64,000 nt of DNA from Xenorhabdus ishibashii. Lineage in GTDB: Bacteria; Pseudomonadota; Gammaproteobacteria; Enterobacterales; Enterobacteriaceae. The number at the start of each line of letters is the position of its first letter. Positions within the stretch are counted from its first letter, which is position 1. Where the stretch lies: NCBI RefSeq assembly GCF_002632755.1, contig NZ_NJAK01000001.1:1488001-1552000 (forward strand). Reading direction: 5' to 3'. A program made the translations under genes and the position numbers. Below the pieces are notes generated by a model, which saw only the letters and a list, made by a program, of their open reading frames with translations, was not told the DNA's origin and did no database searches. This document shows, piece by piece, positions 35,675 through 45,636 of the stretch.

Positions 35675-35743
35675 GCAATTATTTTCGCTTTTCTCTGCGG
35701 CCGTCGTGGCTTGTTTCAGCACATCGCCGGTCAGTGGTGGCGC

Positions 35744-35771
35744 ATTATAGGGAGTTTTCTGGGGCTGGCAA
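35744..35771 (-). promoter_or_regulatory. rrn promoter P1
   Basis: TTGCCA (35766-35771), a 16-nt spacer and TATAAT (35744-35749) are followed by GCGCCACC, the GC-rich discriminator typical of stringently controlled rrn P1. AT-rich sequence immediately upstream (to about 35810) fits an UP element; Fis sites may lie beyond. Confidence 0.9.
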
Positions 35772-35946
35772 TAGTTTTTTTGAATTTTATTTTCAAATGA
35801 GCATTTTTCACCCACCTTAATATAAAAATCATTCAAAAAGGCTAATATTAATGCAACACCTTTCATTGAATGGTGTTTTTTTCCTCAATGACATTCAGAT
35901 ATAATTGTTTCTATAATTACTACATGCTCTACTATTGAGGTTTTTT

Positions 35947-36501
35947 ATGTCCACTGTTTTACGCCAATATCTAAATTTCTATCCTCAAGTTGGTCAAAAA
36001 GTTCTTTTAGACCCTTCTTCTGTTGTAATTGGGGATGTCAGATTGGCAGACGATGTCAGCATCTGGCCCCTTGTAGTTATCAGGGGGGATGTAAATTATG
36101 TCTTAATTGGCTCACGTACAAATATTCAAGATGGTTCTGTTCTGCATGTGACTCATAAATCACCTGATAATCCGAATGGCCTCCCCCTAATAATTGGCGA
36201 AGATGTCACCGTAGGTCATAAAGTAATGCTACATGGGTGTAAAATTGGAAATCGAGTCTTAGTTGGCATGGGGTCCATCTTACTTGATGGAGTAACTATT
36301 GAAGATGATGTTGTCATTGGAGCTGGTAGCCTAGTCCCTCCAGGCAAAAAATTAGAAAGTGGCTACCTGTACGTCGGTAGCCCTGCCAGACAAATAAGAA
36401 AACTCAAACCTGAAGAATTGGAAGGGCTACTTTATTCCGCTAATAATTACGTTATCTGGAAAAATAACTATTTATCAGCACAATACGAAAGCAAAGAGTA
36501 G
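35947..36501 (+). CDS. yrdA: gamma-carbonic-anhydrase-like hexapeptide protein YrdA
   Basis: YrdA is a left-handed beta-helix trimer of the gamma carbonic anhydrase family; its physiological reaction in enterobacteria is not settled. The 184-residue protein has hexapeptide repeats (VVIGDVRLADDVSIWPLVVI) and metal-binding histidines in the LHVTHK and VGHKVMLHGC segments. I place the start at ATG 35947 with GAGG 8 nt upstream (MSTVLRQYL), against an in-frame TTG at 35935. It is divergent from the rrn operon, as in E. coli next to rrnD. Confidence 0.93.
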   Translation: MSTVLRQYLNFYPQVGQKVLLDPSSVVIGDVRLADDVSIWPLVVIRGDVNYVLIGSRTNIQDGSVLHVTHKSPDNPNGLPLIIGEDVTVGHKVMLHGCKIGNRVLVGMGSILLDGVTIEDDVVIGAGSLVPPGKKLESGYLYVGSPARQIRKLKPEELEGLLYSANNYVIWKNNYLSAQYESKE

Positions 36502-36737
36502 TGTCCAAATTGATCATAATGCCCACTCAAAATGACTGTTTCAAACTCATCTTCTAAATCCCAGCGATGTTGGCGAAACAAATCGAGTGGGTGATGATCC
36601 TTACCATAACGCTCTATTATTTCATCAGAGCTAATCATACATTCCACCAGAAAACCATCCACCATTGCTGGGAATACCACCTTATTTTCTACCTCATCCC
36701 ACTCTTCACGATCAGGAAATTGAATTGATTGGTTCAT
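36468..36737 (-). CDS. yrdB: conserved protein YrdB (DUF1488)
   Basis: Small conserved protein of unknown function. The 89-residue product starts [15 protein letters not shown] and contains [11 protein letters not shown], both shared with E. coli YrdB. The start overlaps aroE's stop by 4 nt (ATGA), so it is translationally coupled to aroE. The last 34 nt overlap the convergent 3' end of yrdA. An in-frame upstream ATG at 36800 lies inside aroE and is not supported. The C-terminus differs from E. coli. Confidence 0.88.
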   Translation of the reverse strand: MNQSIQFPDREEWDEVENKVVFPAMVDGFLVECMISSDEIIERYGKDHHPLDLFRQHRWDLEDEFETVILSGHYDQFGHYSLLSYCADK

Positions 36738-37558
36738 GCATGTAATTCCCGTCTTAAGGTCGTTAAAACAGATTCTATTTCGGGGAATACTCCATGCCAT
36801 AATTCAAAAGAATACGCAGCCTGCCCTACCAACATACCTAAACCATCAGCCAAACGTGAAATACCATTTTGATGAGCAAACGTAAGAAAAGGAGTTAATC
36901 CATGTTGGTAATACATGTCGTAACACACACTATTATTTTGAAAAATCAATGGTGAAATAGCCGGAATTTGCCCATCAAGGCCAGAAGCTGTTGCATTAAT
37001 AATAATATCAAAGTCTGGGGTAATGAGGCCAAGCTCACTCATTTCAATAGCCCGAATATCACCTAGTAAAGAAAATGTATTTGCGATTATTTGAGCACGT
37101 TCGAATGTTCGGTTAGTAATAGTGACTGAGCAGCCCAATGATAACAAAGGAGACAATACACCTTTCGCAGCTCCACCAGCGCCTATGATCAGAATTTTCT
37201 GCCCTTGAGAGAGGAATTTGAGTCGTTGCAAATCTACCAATAATCCCATTCCATCAGTGTTATCACCAAGCAGTCGGTTTCCCTCTATCCGTTTTAATGT
37301 ATTCACTGCTCCACAGATACTCGCCCGCTCAGTCAATTCATCTGAACATTTATAAGCCCTCTCTTTGAAAGGAACAGTGATATTCGCTCCTAATCCCCCT
37401 TGCTCGAAAAAATGAGCTAAGACTTGTTCAAAGTTTTCTCCCTGAGCAAGTATTTTCCCATACCGATGTTCTATACCTGTTTGTTCAGAAAACAGTCGAT
37501 GAATATAGGGAGATTTACTATGTGAGATTGGATTACCAAAAACAGCGAATTTATCCAT
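36734..37558 (-). CDS. aroE: shikimate dehydrogenase AroE
   Basis: AroE reduces 3-dehydroshikimate to shikimate with NADPH in the aromatic amino acid pathway. The 274-residue protein has the substrate-binding [12 protein letters not shown] segment, the catalytic lysine in [11 protein letters not shown], the conserved NTDGMG, and the Rossmann motif [15 protein letters not shown] followed by ITNRTFERA. It lies 6 nt after tsaC and overlaps yrdB by 4 nt, so tsaC-aroE-yrdB form one unit with yrdD. Confidence 0.97.
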   Translation of the reverse strand: MDKFAVFGNPISHSKSPYIHRLFSEQTGIEHRYGKILAQGENFEQVLAHFFEQGGLGANITVPFKERAYKCSDELTERASICGAVNTLKRIEGNRLLGDNTDGMGLLVDLQRLKFLSQGQKILIIGAGGAAKGVLSPLLSLGCSVTITNRTFERAQIIANTFSLLGDIRAIEMSELGLITPDFDIIINATASGLDGQIPAISPLIFQNNSVCYDMYYQHGLTPFLTFAHQNGISRLADGLGMLVGQAAYSFELWHGVFPEIESVLTTLRRELHA

Positions 37559-37564
37559 GATTCT

Positions 37565-38134
37565 TTATCCTTGCCGATATAATTTGCCAGTTAATGCATC
37601 CCTGATTTCTGATGGATTCTCACGCCCGCCAACTTCTCCGCCTAATATTGGGACACGATTGCCAAATTGCTGGCGGACTTCTTCTACACTACGACACGGA
37701 GCTAATCCGCTTAGATTCGCACTGGTCGAAACAAGTGGTTTTTCATATATAGCGCATAACTGCCGAACCAAAGGATGATCCGTAACTCGAACAGCCAATG
37801 TTGAAAATTTGCCAGTCAACCATTTTGGTGTAGTTACTTTCGCGGGAATTACCCATGTAACAGGACCCGGCCAAGATGAGAATATGGTTTCTTTCTGTGT
37901 ATCATTTATTTGTTCATCATCAATGTAAGTACATAGTCTCTCATACTTATCAGCAATAAGAATTAGCCCTTTCTCCCAAGACCTATTTTTCAACGCTAAC
38001 AGCTCTTGCACTGCATTTTCACTATCAGGATCACACCCTAATCCAAAAACGGCTTCAGTTGGATAAGCAATAACTTTTTCTTCTTTTAAGGCCGTGATAA
38101 CTTCATTAAATACTGGTGAGATTACGTGACTCAT
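37565..38134 (-). CDS. tsaC: threonylcarbamoyl-AMP synthase TsaC (YrdC/RimN)
   Basis: TsaC makes threonylcarbamoyl-AMP from threonine, bicarbonate and ATP for t6A37 modification of ANN-decoding tRNAs. The 189-residue protein has [19 protein letters not shown], the basic K/R-rich pocket segment [23 protein letters not shown], and [10 protein letters not shown], all YrdC-family signatures. The start MSHVISPVF at 38134 is 1 nt after the yrdD stop and near the E. coli start; an in-frame extension to 38185 overlaps yrdD and is not supported. Confidence 0.95.
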   Translation of the reverse strand: MSHVISPVFNEVITALKEEKVIAYPTEAVFGLGCDPDSENAVQELLALKNRSWEKGLILIADKYERLCTYIDDEQINDTQKETIFSSWPGPVTWVIPAKVTTPKWLTGKFSTLAVRVTDHPLVRQLCAIYEKPLVSTSANLSGLAPCRSVEEVRQQFGNRVPILGGEVGGRENPSEIRDALTGKLYRQG

Positions 38135-38135
38135 T

Positions 38136-38687
38136 TCATTTCTCAATTTCGTTAAATTGCTGCTTGCTACACAATTTACTGGCACAAAATAATCTTATGC
38201 CTTGGGAGGTGCGCTTTTCTATTAACAATGGATAGTGACAAAACATACATTCACCTGAAGTGGGCTTATTATTAAGTGCAAACTGACACTCTGGATAGCG
38301 ACTACAGGAATAAAATGTCTTACCAAAACGAGACTTACGCTGGAGTAGTTTTCCTTGCTGGCACTGAGGACAATTAATTGACGTATCATCTGGTTTATCA
38401 ATTAATTCTGTATATTCACATTCAGGATAACGGCCACAGCCAATGAACATACCGTAACGCCCTTGACGTAAGACTAAAGTATTCCCACATTTCGGACAGA
38501 TTTGCCCACCCAACTCTTTAACAATATGTCCATCTACTTGTGCTTTCAAAGGACGCAGATAATGGCAAGATGGATAACTGGAACACGAATAAAATGGGCC
38601 ATGGACTCCATTGCGGATCACTAACTCAGCATCACACTCAGGGCAACGCTCTATTTTTTTTATAGTAAACGGTACTTTCTTAGACAT
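38136..38687 (-). CDS. yrdD: topoisomerase-I-type zinc-finger protein YrdD
   Basis: YrdD is a cytoplasmic protein made of zinc-ribbon domains like those at the C-terminus of topoisomerase I; it binds single-stranded DNA in E. coli. The 183-residue protein has four CxxC...C units: [65 protein letters not shown] (first residues only need be read), and CMFCHYPLL. It heads tsaC-aroE-yrdB. In E. coli the gene smg lies between dprA and yrdD; here only 60 nt separate them. Confidence 0.93.
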   Translation of the reverse strand: MSKKVPFTIKKIERCPECDAELVIRNGVHGPFYSCSSYPSCHYLRPLKAQVDGHIVKELGGQICPKCGNTLVLRQGRYGMFIGCGRYPECEYTELIDKPDDTSINCPQCQQGKLLQRKSRFGKTFYSCSRYPECQFALNNKPTSGECMFCHYPLLIEKRTSQGIRLFCASKLCSKQQFNEIEK

Positions 38688-38747
38688 ATCTTACTCGCTG
38701 AATATTGGCAGCCACTATAACATTTGAAAAAACACAAATTAAATCGC

Positions 38748-39836
38748 TTAATTAATTCGGACATACCCACCAGCAACAACAGCAACTTTTCCCATAAGCT
38801 CCAATTCCAATAATTTAGTCATGACTTTTGTAACAGGCAGGGAAGAGCGCTGAGCAATCACATCAATAGGTGTAACTTCACTACTTACGTTAACCAGCAC
38901 ATCCATAAATGGCAACTCTGTTTGTCCAAATTGTTTATTTTCTTCCTCCTGATCTTTTTCGTCGATGTTAATCCATTGAAAAGAAGAGCTAATATGCTCC
39001 ATAATATCCATTACATTTGTTGCCAAATAAGCCCCTTGCTTAATTAACCAATGATTGCCTTCATTTGCGGAAGTCCCCAATGGGCCAGGTAAGGTAAAAA
39101 TGTCTCGTCCTTGTTCAAGAGCACAACGAGCAGTAATCAGTGATCCGCTATTTTTATGAGCTTCCACAATCAGAAGAGCCAAACATAACCCACTAATAAT
39201 TCGATTTCTCCTTGGGAAATGTTTGGCTTTAGGTGGCGCATCAGGAAAAAATTCGGAAACTAATGCACCATTTTCTTTGATATGCATGGCCAAAGACTTA
39301 TGTCTGCTGGGGTAGATATTTTTAAGGCCACTACCAAGCACTGCTACTGTTTTCCCTCCCACATCCAATGCTGCCTGATGACAGATACCATCAATACCAA
39401 TCGCCAACCCACTAGTTATTACCAGATTATTTTTTGCCAAGTCGCTGGCAAATATCTTTCCCCATTTTTCTCCATAAAAAGTCGCAGCCCTACTACCAAC
39501 CATTGAAATTTGTTTTTGAGATAAGATAGATACATCACCTACAACAAAAAGAACAAGAGGTGGAGAGTGTATTTGCTTTAATAAAGGCGGATATGCGGGA
39601 TGAGAGAAGGTCAATAAATGATGATCTGGTTGCTCTAACCAATTGAGAGTCGAAATCAGCACGGAAGAGTTAGCTTTCATAAATTGCAAGCATTGCGCAG
39701 ATGACAGGCCACATGCTTTAAGGGAAGATATACTGCAATTTTTCGTTTGTAACAGGCGATCCATAATATGCATGGCCTTCGCTGCTGAAAGATGAGAGAC
39801 CATTTTCATTCTTAACCACATTTCCATCGCTTCCAT
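38748..39836 (-). CDS. dprA: DNA processing protein DprA (Smf)
   Basis: DprA protects incoming single-stranded DNA and loads RecA during natural transformation; its role in enterobacteria is less clear. The 362-residue protein has an N-terminal helical region, a Rossmann-like core (MVGSRAATFYGEKW, TSGLAIGIDGICHQAAL, AVLGSGLKNIYPSRH, FPRRNRIISGL, GSLITARCALEQGRDIF) and a C-terminal winged-helix domain. The start MEAMEMWLRM at 39836 aligns with E. coli MVDTEIWLR and has AGGA 8 nt upstream; the in-frame ATG at 39875 has no ribosome site. It is divergent from def. Confidence 0.92.
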   Translation of the reverse strand: MEAMEMWLRMKMVSHLSAAKAMHIMDRLLQTKNCSISSLKACGLSSAQCLQFMKANSSVLISTLNWLEQPDHHLLTFSHPAYPPLLKQIHSPPLVLFVVGDVSILSQKQISMVGSRAATFYGEKWGKIFASDLAKNNLVITSGLAIGIDGICHQAALDVGGKTVAVLGSGLKNIYPSRHKSLAMHIKENGALVSEFFPDAPPKAKHFPRRNRIISGLCLALLIVEAHKNSGSLITARCALEQGRDIFTLPGPLGTSANEGNHWLIKQGAYLATNVMDIMEHISSSFQWINIDEKDQEEENKQFGQTELPFMDVLVNVSSEVTPIDVIAQRSSLPVTKVMTKLLELELMGKVAVVAGGYVRIN

Positions 39837-39969
39837 ATCGTCATCCTGACCTGAGGTTGAGAGCAACCTTCTCATGATTAATTTATGTTCAATACTGTCA
39901 ATCTAAATGGGAAATGTCTAGAATAGGCATCAATTATCACTCACTTTTTGGATGCAGTTCTAAACATAT

Positions 39970-40482
39970 ATGTCAGTTTTACAAATATTACATTATCCAA
40001 ACGAGCGACTTCGCACAGTTGCCAAGCCAGTAGAAAAAGTCGATGCAGAAATCCAGCGTATCGTTGATGATATGTTTGAAACGATGTATGCAGAGGAAGG
40101 TATTGGTTTAGCGGCAACACAAGTCGATATACATCAGAGAATTATTGTCATTGACGTCTCTGAGGATCGTGATCAACGTCTTGTTCTGATTAACCCAGAA
40201 TTGATTAATAAAACCGGTGAAACAGGAATAGAAGAAGGTTGTTTATCTGTTCCTGAACAGCGTGGATTTGTGCCTCGCTCTGAGCAAGTAAAAATTAAGG
40301 CCTTAGACTATAACGGTCAACCATTTGAGTTAGAAGCCGATGGATTACTGGCAATCTGTATTCAACATGAAATGGATCATTTAGTCGGTAAACTCTTTGT
40401 TGATTATTTATCACCATTGAAACGCCAACGCATCCGTCAGAAAGTTGAAAAAATTGACCGACTGAGAGCTAAAAACAAATAA
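39970..40482 (+). CDS. def: peptide deformylase
   Basis: Def removes the formyl group from nascent N-terminal methionine, working with Fmt in the initiation cycle. The 170-residue metallohydrolase has the three family motifs with metal ligands in place: GIGLAATQ (residues 45-51), EEGCLSVP with C91, and QHEMDHL with H133, catalytic E134 and H137. It lies 24 nt before fmt, the standard def-fmt operon, and is divergent from dprA. Confidence 0.98.
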   Translation: MSVLQILHYPNERLRTVAKPVEKVDAEIQRIVDDMFETMYAEEGIGLAATQVDIHQRIIVIDVSEDRDQRLVLINPELINKTGETGIEEGCLSVPEQRGFVPRSEQVKIKALDYNGQPFELEADGLLAICIQHEMDHLVGKLFVDYLSPLKRQRIRQKVEKIDRLRAKNK

Positions 40483-40506
40483 TTCTTATTATCGCAGGAA
40501 ATAACA

Positions 40507-41454
40507 GTGTCTGATTCTTTACGTATTATTTTTGCCGGAACGCCTGATTTCGCGGCTCGCCATTTGGCTGCTTTATTAAACTCTCAACACCAGGTTGTTG
40601 GAGTGCTTACTCCACCAGACAAGCCGGCAGGAAGAGGTAAGAAACTGACACCAAATCCTGTAAAGGTATTGGCTGAAAAACATGATCTTCCTGTTTTCCA
40701 GCCAAAAACCTTACGCATAGAGGAAAGCCAGCAATGGGTCATGGGGCAACAAGCTGATATTATGATCGTTGTTGCCTATGGCTTAATTCTTCCTCAAGCC
40801 GTTTTAGATATACCACGCTTGGGATGCCTGAATGTCCACGGCTCTTTGCTACCTCGCTGGCGTGGTGCTGCACCCATTCAACGCTCCATTTGGGCTGGCG
40901 ACCAAGAAACTGGCGTCACTATCATGCAAATGGATGCAGGACTCGATACTGGTGATATGCTATTGAAAGCCATTTGCCCAATTACAAATGAAGATACCAG
41001 TGCCAGCTTGTACGAAAAACTTGCCAATATTGGGCCAGAAGCCTTACTCAACACCTTAGATTTAATTACATCAGGAGCATGTCAACCTGAAATTCAGGAT
41101 AGCACACTTGCAACCTACGCCGAAAAACTGAGCAAAGAAGAAGCAAAAGTAGATTGGAATTTACCTGCAATTCAAATTGAGCGTTGTATTCGTGCTTTCA
41201 ACCCTTGGCCTATGAGCTTCTTCTTAATTGATGATCAACCAATTAAGATCTGGCAATCAGAAGTCATTGCAAGGCAAACCACCCAAGCTCCTGGAACAAT
41301 TATCAGTGCGGATAAAAAAGGTATTCAAATTGCAACTGCAGATGAGATATTAAATATTACTCAGTTGCAACCACCGGGTAAGAAAGCAATGTCGGCTACC
41401 GAACTCTTAAACTCAAAACGTGAGTGGTTTACACCTGGTAGCAAAATCAACTGA
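40507..41454 (+). CDS. fmt: methionyl-tRNA formyltransferase
   Basis: Fmt formylates initiator Met-tRNA using 10-formyltetrahydrofolate. The 315-residue protein has the N-terminal Rossmann domain ([15 protein letters not shown]), catalytic [17 protein letters not shown] and [11 protein letters not shown], and a C-terminal OB-like tRNA-binding domain from about residue 210. The start is a GTG at 40507, a few nucleotides after CAGGA, aligning with E. coli [13 protein letters not shown]. rsmB begins 85 nt after its stop on the same strand. Confidence 0.97.
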   Translation: MSDSLRIIFAGTPDFAARHLAALLNSQHQVVGVLTPPDKPAGRGKKLTPNPVKVLAEKHDLPVFQPKTLRIEESQQWVMGQQADIMIVVAYGLILPQAVLDIPRLGCLNVHGSLLPRWRGAAPIQRSIWAGDQETGVTIMQMDAGLDTGDMLLKAICPITNEDTSASLYEKLANIGPEALLNTLDLITSGACQPEIQDSTLATYAEKLSKEEAKVDWNLPAIQIERCIRAFNPWPMSFFLIDDQPIKIWQSEVIARQTTQAPGTIISADKKGIQIATADEILNITQLQPPGKKAMSATELLNSKREWFTPGSKIN

Positions 41455-41539
41455 TACTAACCTGACTTTGCCTGAATGTTTTAGCATCCAGGCTTTTCCT
41501 ATTTACAATGCTGACGAAAGTCAGCTTTTTGACCATACC

Positions 41540-42820
41540 ATGAAAAATACATATAACCTGAGAAGCATCGCTGCAAAAGCAATTACTCAAGTGCTTGAGC
41601 AAGGGCAATCCCTCAGCACCGTTATACCTGAACTCCAACAACAAGTTTCTGATAAAGACAAAGCGTTGCTGCAAGAGATCTGTTTTGGTGTGATGCGAGT
41701 ATTACCTCAGCTTGAGTGGTTTATCAGTCAGCTCATGGCAAAGCCATTGAAAGGAAAACAACGGATTTTCCACTACCTAATCATGGTTGGTATATATCAG
41801 CTTATATATACACGTATACCTGCACACGCTGCGCTTGCCGAAACCGTTAATGGTGCAACTAATTTAAAACGACCACAGTTAAAAGGAGTGATTAATGGTG
41901 TTCTTCGCCAGTTTCAGCGCCAACAACAAGAATTAATCGAACAGACAAATAATCAACACCTACATCCCAAATGGCTGTTAGAACACATTCAAAAAGCATA
42001 CCCACAAAATTGGCAAGCGATAGTGGATGCCAACAACCAAAAACCGCCTATGTGGTTGCGAGTCAACCAACTCCACCATACGACAAAAGAATATCTTGCA
42101 CTATTAGAAGAAGCTAATATAGAAGCAGAATTAGATATCAACCATCCTAGTGCCATTCGTCTTATGGTCCCCTACCCTGTCAGTGCCCTACCCGGATTTA
42201 GCCAAGGCTGGGTAACTATTCAGGATCGCTCCGCGCAGGGATGTGCTGAACTCTTAAGCCCATGTGACGGTGAATCTATACTGGATCTTTGCGCTGCACC
42301 TGGCGGAAAAACTACTCATATACTCGAAATAGCACCAAAATCTAAGGTTCTCGCTATCGATATTGATGAACAACGCATTAAGCGAGTAAAAGAAAATTTA
42401 CAACGACTTAAGTTGCATGCTGTCATCAAAACAGGTGATGGACGCCTTCCGCACGAGTGGGCTACTGATAAACAATTTGATCGTATTCTTCTTGACGCAC
42501 CGTGTTCTGCTACAGGGGTTATTCGCCGTCACCCTGACATAAAATGGCTACGTCGGAATGAAGATATAGAGCAATTAGTTACATTACAATCTGAAATCCT
42601 TGATGCTATTTGGCCATATTTAAAGCGAAATGGCACATTGGTTTATGCTACTTGCTCAATTTTACCTCAGGAAAATAGTGAGCAAATAAAGGCATTTTTA
42701 ACTCGTCATCCCGATGCAGTATTATCAAAAACTGACAATTCGGATTCTCCTGGAACACAAATTATTCCAGAAGCTATAGGCGGTGACGGCTTCTTTTATG
42801 CCCGACTAACTAAGCAATAA
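41540..42820 (+). CDS. rsmB: 16S rRNA m5C967 methyltransferase RsmB
   Basis: RsmB (Sun/Fmu) methylates C967 of 16S rRNA using S-adenosylmethionine. The 426-residue protein has an N-terminal NusB-like RNA-binding domain ([17 protein letters not shown]) and a SAM domain with [15 protein letters not shown], the catalytic motif [20 protein letters not shown], and the second cysteine in [11 protein letters not shown]. The start at 41540 ([14 protein letters not shown]) aligns with E. coli MKKQRNLRSMAA; an open extension back to 41420 overlaps fmt and is not supported. No strong ribosome site is visible, which may indicate coupling to fmt. Confidence 0.95.
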   Translation: MKNTYNLRSIAAKAITQVLEQGQSLSTVIPELQQQVSDKDKALLQEICFGVMRVLPQLEWFISQLMAKPLKGKQRIFHYLIMVGIYQLIYTRIPAHAALAETVNGATNLKRPQLKGVINGVLRQFQRQQQELIEQTNNQHLHPKWLLEHIQKAYPQNWQAIVDANNQKPPMWLRVNQLHHTTKEYLALLEEANIEAELDINHPSAIRLMVPYPVSALPGFSQGWVTIQDRSAQGCAELLSPCDGESILDLCAAPGGKTTHILEIAPKSKVLAIDIDEQRIKRVKENLQRLKLHAVIKTGDGRLPHEWATDKQFDRILLDAPCSATGVIRRHPDIKWLRRNEDIEQLVTLQSEILDAIWPYLKRNGTLVYATCSILPQENSEQIKAFLTRHPDAVLSKTDNSDSPGTQIIPEAIGGDGFFYARLTKQ

Positions 42821-42913
42821 TGACGTTCTCTCGTTCCACCTGAACGGGAGAATTTTATAGTTTTGCTAAAATATAAAGAATAGAAAACGGCTTCCAATTG
42901 AGAAGAAAATGCG

Positions 42914-44290
42914 ATGAAGATAATCATTCTGGGTGCTGGTCAAGTCGGTGGAACATTAGCCGAGAATTTGGTTGATGAAAATAATGATATTACTGTTGTT
43001 GATACCGATACAGATCGCCTACGCCAGTTACAGGATAAATTCGATCTCCGAGTTGTCAATGGCCATGGCTCCCATCCCAAGGTATTGAAGGAAGCAGGCG
43101 CTGAAGATGCTGATATGTTAATAGCTGTCACAAATTCAGATGAAACCAATATGGTTGCATGTCAAATTGCCTATTCCTTATTTAATACACCTAATAAAGT
43201 CGCTAGGATACGCTCATCAGAATATATTCGGGAATCAGAAAAATTATTTCAACCTGATGATATTCCTATTGATTATCTAATATCTCCTGAACAATTGGTT
43301 ATTGATTACATCTATAAATTGATTCAATACCCAGGAGCATTACAAGTTGTTAATTTTGCTGAAGGGCGTGTCAGTATTGTCGCAGTTAAAGCCTATTATG
43401 GTGGTTCACTGGTAGGTAATGCCTTATCCTCACTCCGAGAACATATGCCACATATTGATAGCAAAGTTGCTGCAATATTTCGTCAAGATCGCCCTATCAG
43501 GCCACAAGGTTCAACAATTATTGAAGCTGGAGATGAAGTTTTCTTCGTTGCAGCATCACAACATATCAGAGCCGTAATGAGCGAATTACAACGCCTTGAA
43601 AAACCGTATAAACGTATCATGATTGTTGGTGGTGGTAATGTTGGTGCAGGCTTAGCCTTACGACTTGAAAAAGATTACAGCGTTAAGCTAATTGAGCATA
43701 ACCAAAAAAGAGCCATTGAATTAGCTGAACTATTGCACGATACCATCGTTTTTTATGGTGATGCTTCAGACCAAGAATTGCTAGCTGAAGAACACATTGA
43801 ACAAGTTGACGTCTTTATAGCGCTAACGAATGATGATGAAGCTAACATTATGTCAGCCATGCTTGCAAAACGAATGGGAGCCAAAAAAGCAATGGTTCTT
43901 ATCCAACGCAGTGCATATGTTGATTTAGTACAAGGCGGGGTTATTGATATTGCAATTTCACCTCAACAAGCAACAGTATCGGCTCTACTTGGCCATGTCC
44001 GTAAAGCAGACATTGTCAGTGTGTTCTCATTAAGAAGAGGAGTTGCTGAAGCTATCGAAGCTATCGCTCATGGCGATGAACATACTTCAAAAGTTGTTGG
44101 ACGTAAGATAGGTGATATCAAACTACCACCAGGAACAACAATCGGTGCCATTGTTCGCAATGAAGAAGTTATCATTGCTAATGACTACAGTATTATTCAA
44201 CAAGGTGATCATGTAATCATGTTTATTACTGACAAAAAATTTGTTCCTGAAGTAGAAAAGCTTTTCCAGCCAAGTCCCTTCTTCCTGTAA
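42914..44290 (+). CDS. trkA: Trk system potassium uptake protein TrkA
   Basis: TrkA is the cytoplasmic NAD-binding regulatory subunit of the TrkH/TrkG potassium channels. The 458-residue protein is a tandem duplication: each half has a TrkA-N Rossmann domain ([18 protein letters not shown] near residue 2; [18 protein letters not shown] near residue 234) followed by a TrkA-C domain. Length equals E. coli. It follows rsmB, as in E. coli, but mscL, which in E. coli comes next, is not present. Confidence 0.97.
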   Translation: MKIIILGAGQVGGTLAENLVDENNDITVVDTDTDRLRQLQDKFDLRVVNGHGSHPKVLKEAGAEDADMLIAVTNSDETNMVACQIAYSLFNTPNKVARIRSSEYIRESEKLFQPDDIPIDYLISPEQLVIDYIYKLIQYPGALQVVNFAEGRVSIVAVKAYYGGSLVGNALSSLREHMPHIDSKVAAIFRQDRPIRPQGSTIIEAGDEVFFVAASQHIRAVMSELQRLEKPYKRIMIVGGGNVGAGLALRLEKDYSVKLIEHNQKRAIELAELLHDTIVFYGDASDQELLAEEHIEQVDVFIALTNDDEANIMSAMLAKRMGAKKAMVLIQRSAYVDLVQGGVIDIAISPQQATVSALLGHVRKADIVSVFSLRRGVAEAIEAIAHGDEHTSKVVGRKIGDIKLPPGTTIGAIVRNEEVIIANDYSIIQQGDHVIMFITDKKFVPEVEKLFQPSPFFL

Positions 44291-44331
44291 AAACACCAGT
44301 TCGGACAGATTAATAAAATCTATTTAAAAAG

Positions 44332-44532
44332 TTAGAAGGCCAATGATAACAACTTAAAAAAATTATTATCATTGGCCTCCCAACCACCTTTTTTACCATG
44401 CTTTTCTTTACGATTATAACTTCCTTTACCTTTTTTATTTTTCTCTACTCTCTGTCTAAACAAAGGGTCATGTAATAAGGCCTCTATAGCATTATCTTTG
44501 ATAACACCTTTTTTATGGCTGTATGTTGTCAT
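44332..44532 (-). CDS. arfA: alternative ribosome-rescue factor ArfA
   Basis: ArfA recruits release factor 2 to ribosomes stalled on nonstop mRNA, as a backup for tmRNA. The 66-residue product carries the ArfA core: [32 protein letters not shown] is nearly identical to E. coli (72 residues), ending with a basic Gly/Lys segment. A 13-bp hairpin lies within the last codons (residues 52-66). In E. coli a similar hairpin yields a nonstop arfA mRNA, so full-length product is tagged by tmRNA and truncated active ArfA appears when tmRNA fails. It is convergent with trkA. Confidence 0.93.
   Translation of the reverse strand: MTTYSHKKGVIKDNAIEALLHDPLFRQRVEKNKKGKGSYNRKEKHGKKGGWEANDNNFFKLLSLAF
44337..44378 (-). 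promoter_or_regulatory. hairpin inside the arfA 3' coding end
   Basis: AGGCCAATGATAA (44337-44349) and TTATCATTGGCCT (44366-44378) form a perfect 13-bp stem around a 16-nt AT-rich loop, spanning codons 52-66 of arfA. By analogy with E. coli it would act as RNase III site and/or transcription terminator, generating nonstop mRNA. Confidence 0.8.
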
Positions 44533-44614
44533 AATAACCTCTAAAATAATAAAATCATTTTGTGATTAAAAACAGCGCAATTGTACTCTTAGCTCTCGGA
44601 ACAATAAAGAAAAA

Positions 44615-45028
44615 TTATCTGTTTGTCGCACCTTCTTCCAAAATTTCCAATATAGAACAATATGTACTAACGTGCATACTACCACAACAAGCGTCACTCA
44701 ACATTTTCAAAGAATCACGCATTTTTTGCATTTCTAATAATTTTTCTTCAACCTCTCGCAATCTAGAATCAACAATATGTTTTGATTCCTTGCATGTATG
44801 ATGCTCAGGATCAACCCGAATAGATAATAGTTCTACAATTGCTTCCAGTGTAAAACCTAATTGTTTTGCATAGCGAATAAAACGTAATCGCTGTAGATCC
44901 TGTTCAGTATAGAGTCTATAACCACTTTCCGTTCTCTCTCCATGGAACATCAATCCTTGCTTTTCATAAAAGCGGATAGTATCAGGTGTTACATCTGCTA
45001 ATTTAGCCAACTGACCGATGCGATACAT
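44615..45028 (-). CDS. zntR: Zn(II)-responsive MerR-family regulator ZntR
   Basis: ZntR activates the zinc-exporting ATPase gene zntA when zinc is in excess. The 137-residue protein has the MerR winged helix (MYRIGQLAKLADVTPDTIRFYEKQGL), a dimerisation helix, and the zinc-sensing cysteines of E. coli ZntR at matching positions: C79 (HHTCKES), C114 and C115 (DACCGS), C124 (STYCSIL). The zntA target is not in the window. In E. coli yhdN lies between zntR and rplQ; here there is none. Confidence 0.95.
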   Translation of the reverse strand: MYRIGQLAKLADVTPDTIRFYEKQGLMFHGERTESGYRLYTEQDLQRLRFIRYAKQLGFTLEAIVELLSIRVDPEHHTCKESKHIVDSRLREVEEKLLEMQKMRDSLKMLSDACCGSMHVSTYCSILEILEEGATNR

Positions 45029-45162
45029 AAGATTCCCCTATCAAGTAGCAAATAATCACAATACTACCAAAGTAGGCCAAGAAATCATCTGCATAGGAAA
45101 AATTTGTAGATTAGATAATGAATATAAAACGGAGAGTTAAAGGATCAAAATTAAATGGCAAT

Positions 45163-45190
45163 AAAAAACCGGGTATTATCCCGGTTTTTT
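45163..45190 (-). terminator. terminator of the alpha ribosomal-protein operon
   Basis: Stem AACCGGG/CCCGGTT with a 6-nt loop and flanking A and T runs lies 14 nt past the rplQ stop. The symmetrical A/T tracts would let it work on both strands, separating rplQ from zntR. Confidence 0.88.
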
Positions 45191-45203
45191 ACGCTCCTAC
45201 AGA

Positions 45204-45620
<417 letters not shown>

Positions 45621-45636
45621 TTAACCTGTGATCTAG

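Larger units (their letters stand above)
35459..35946. other. 16S upstream control region (488 nt)
   Basis: Noncoding interval between 16S and the divergent yrdA. It contains rrn P1, P2, leader boxA and the processing-stem sequence. The yrdA promoter must overlap its distal end (about 35860-35935). Apparent open frames here are chance. Confidence 0.8.

Noticed and set aside
35528..35866. 112-codon minus-strand frame upstream of 16S
   Set aside because: It covers rrn P1, P2 and leader boxA, so it is noncoding control DNA.
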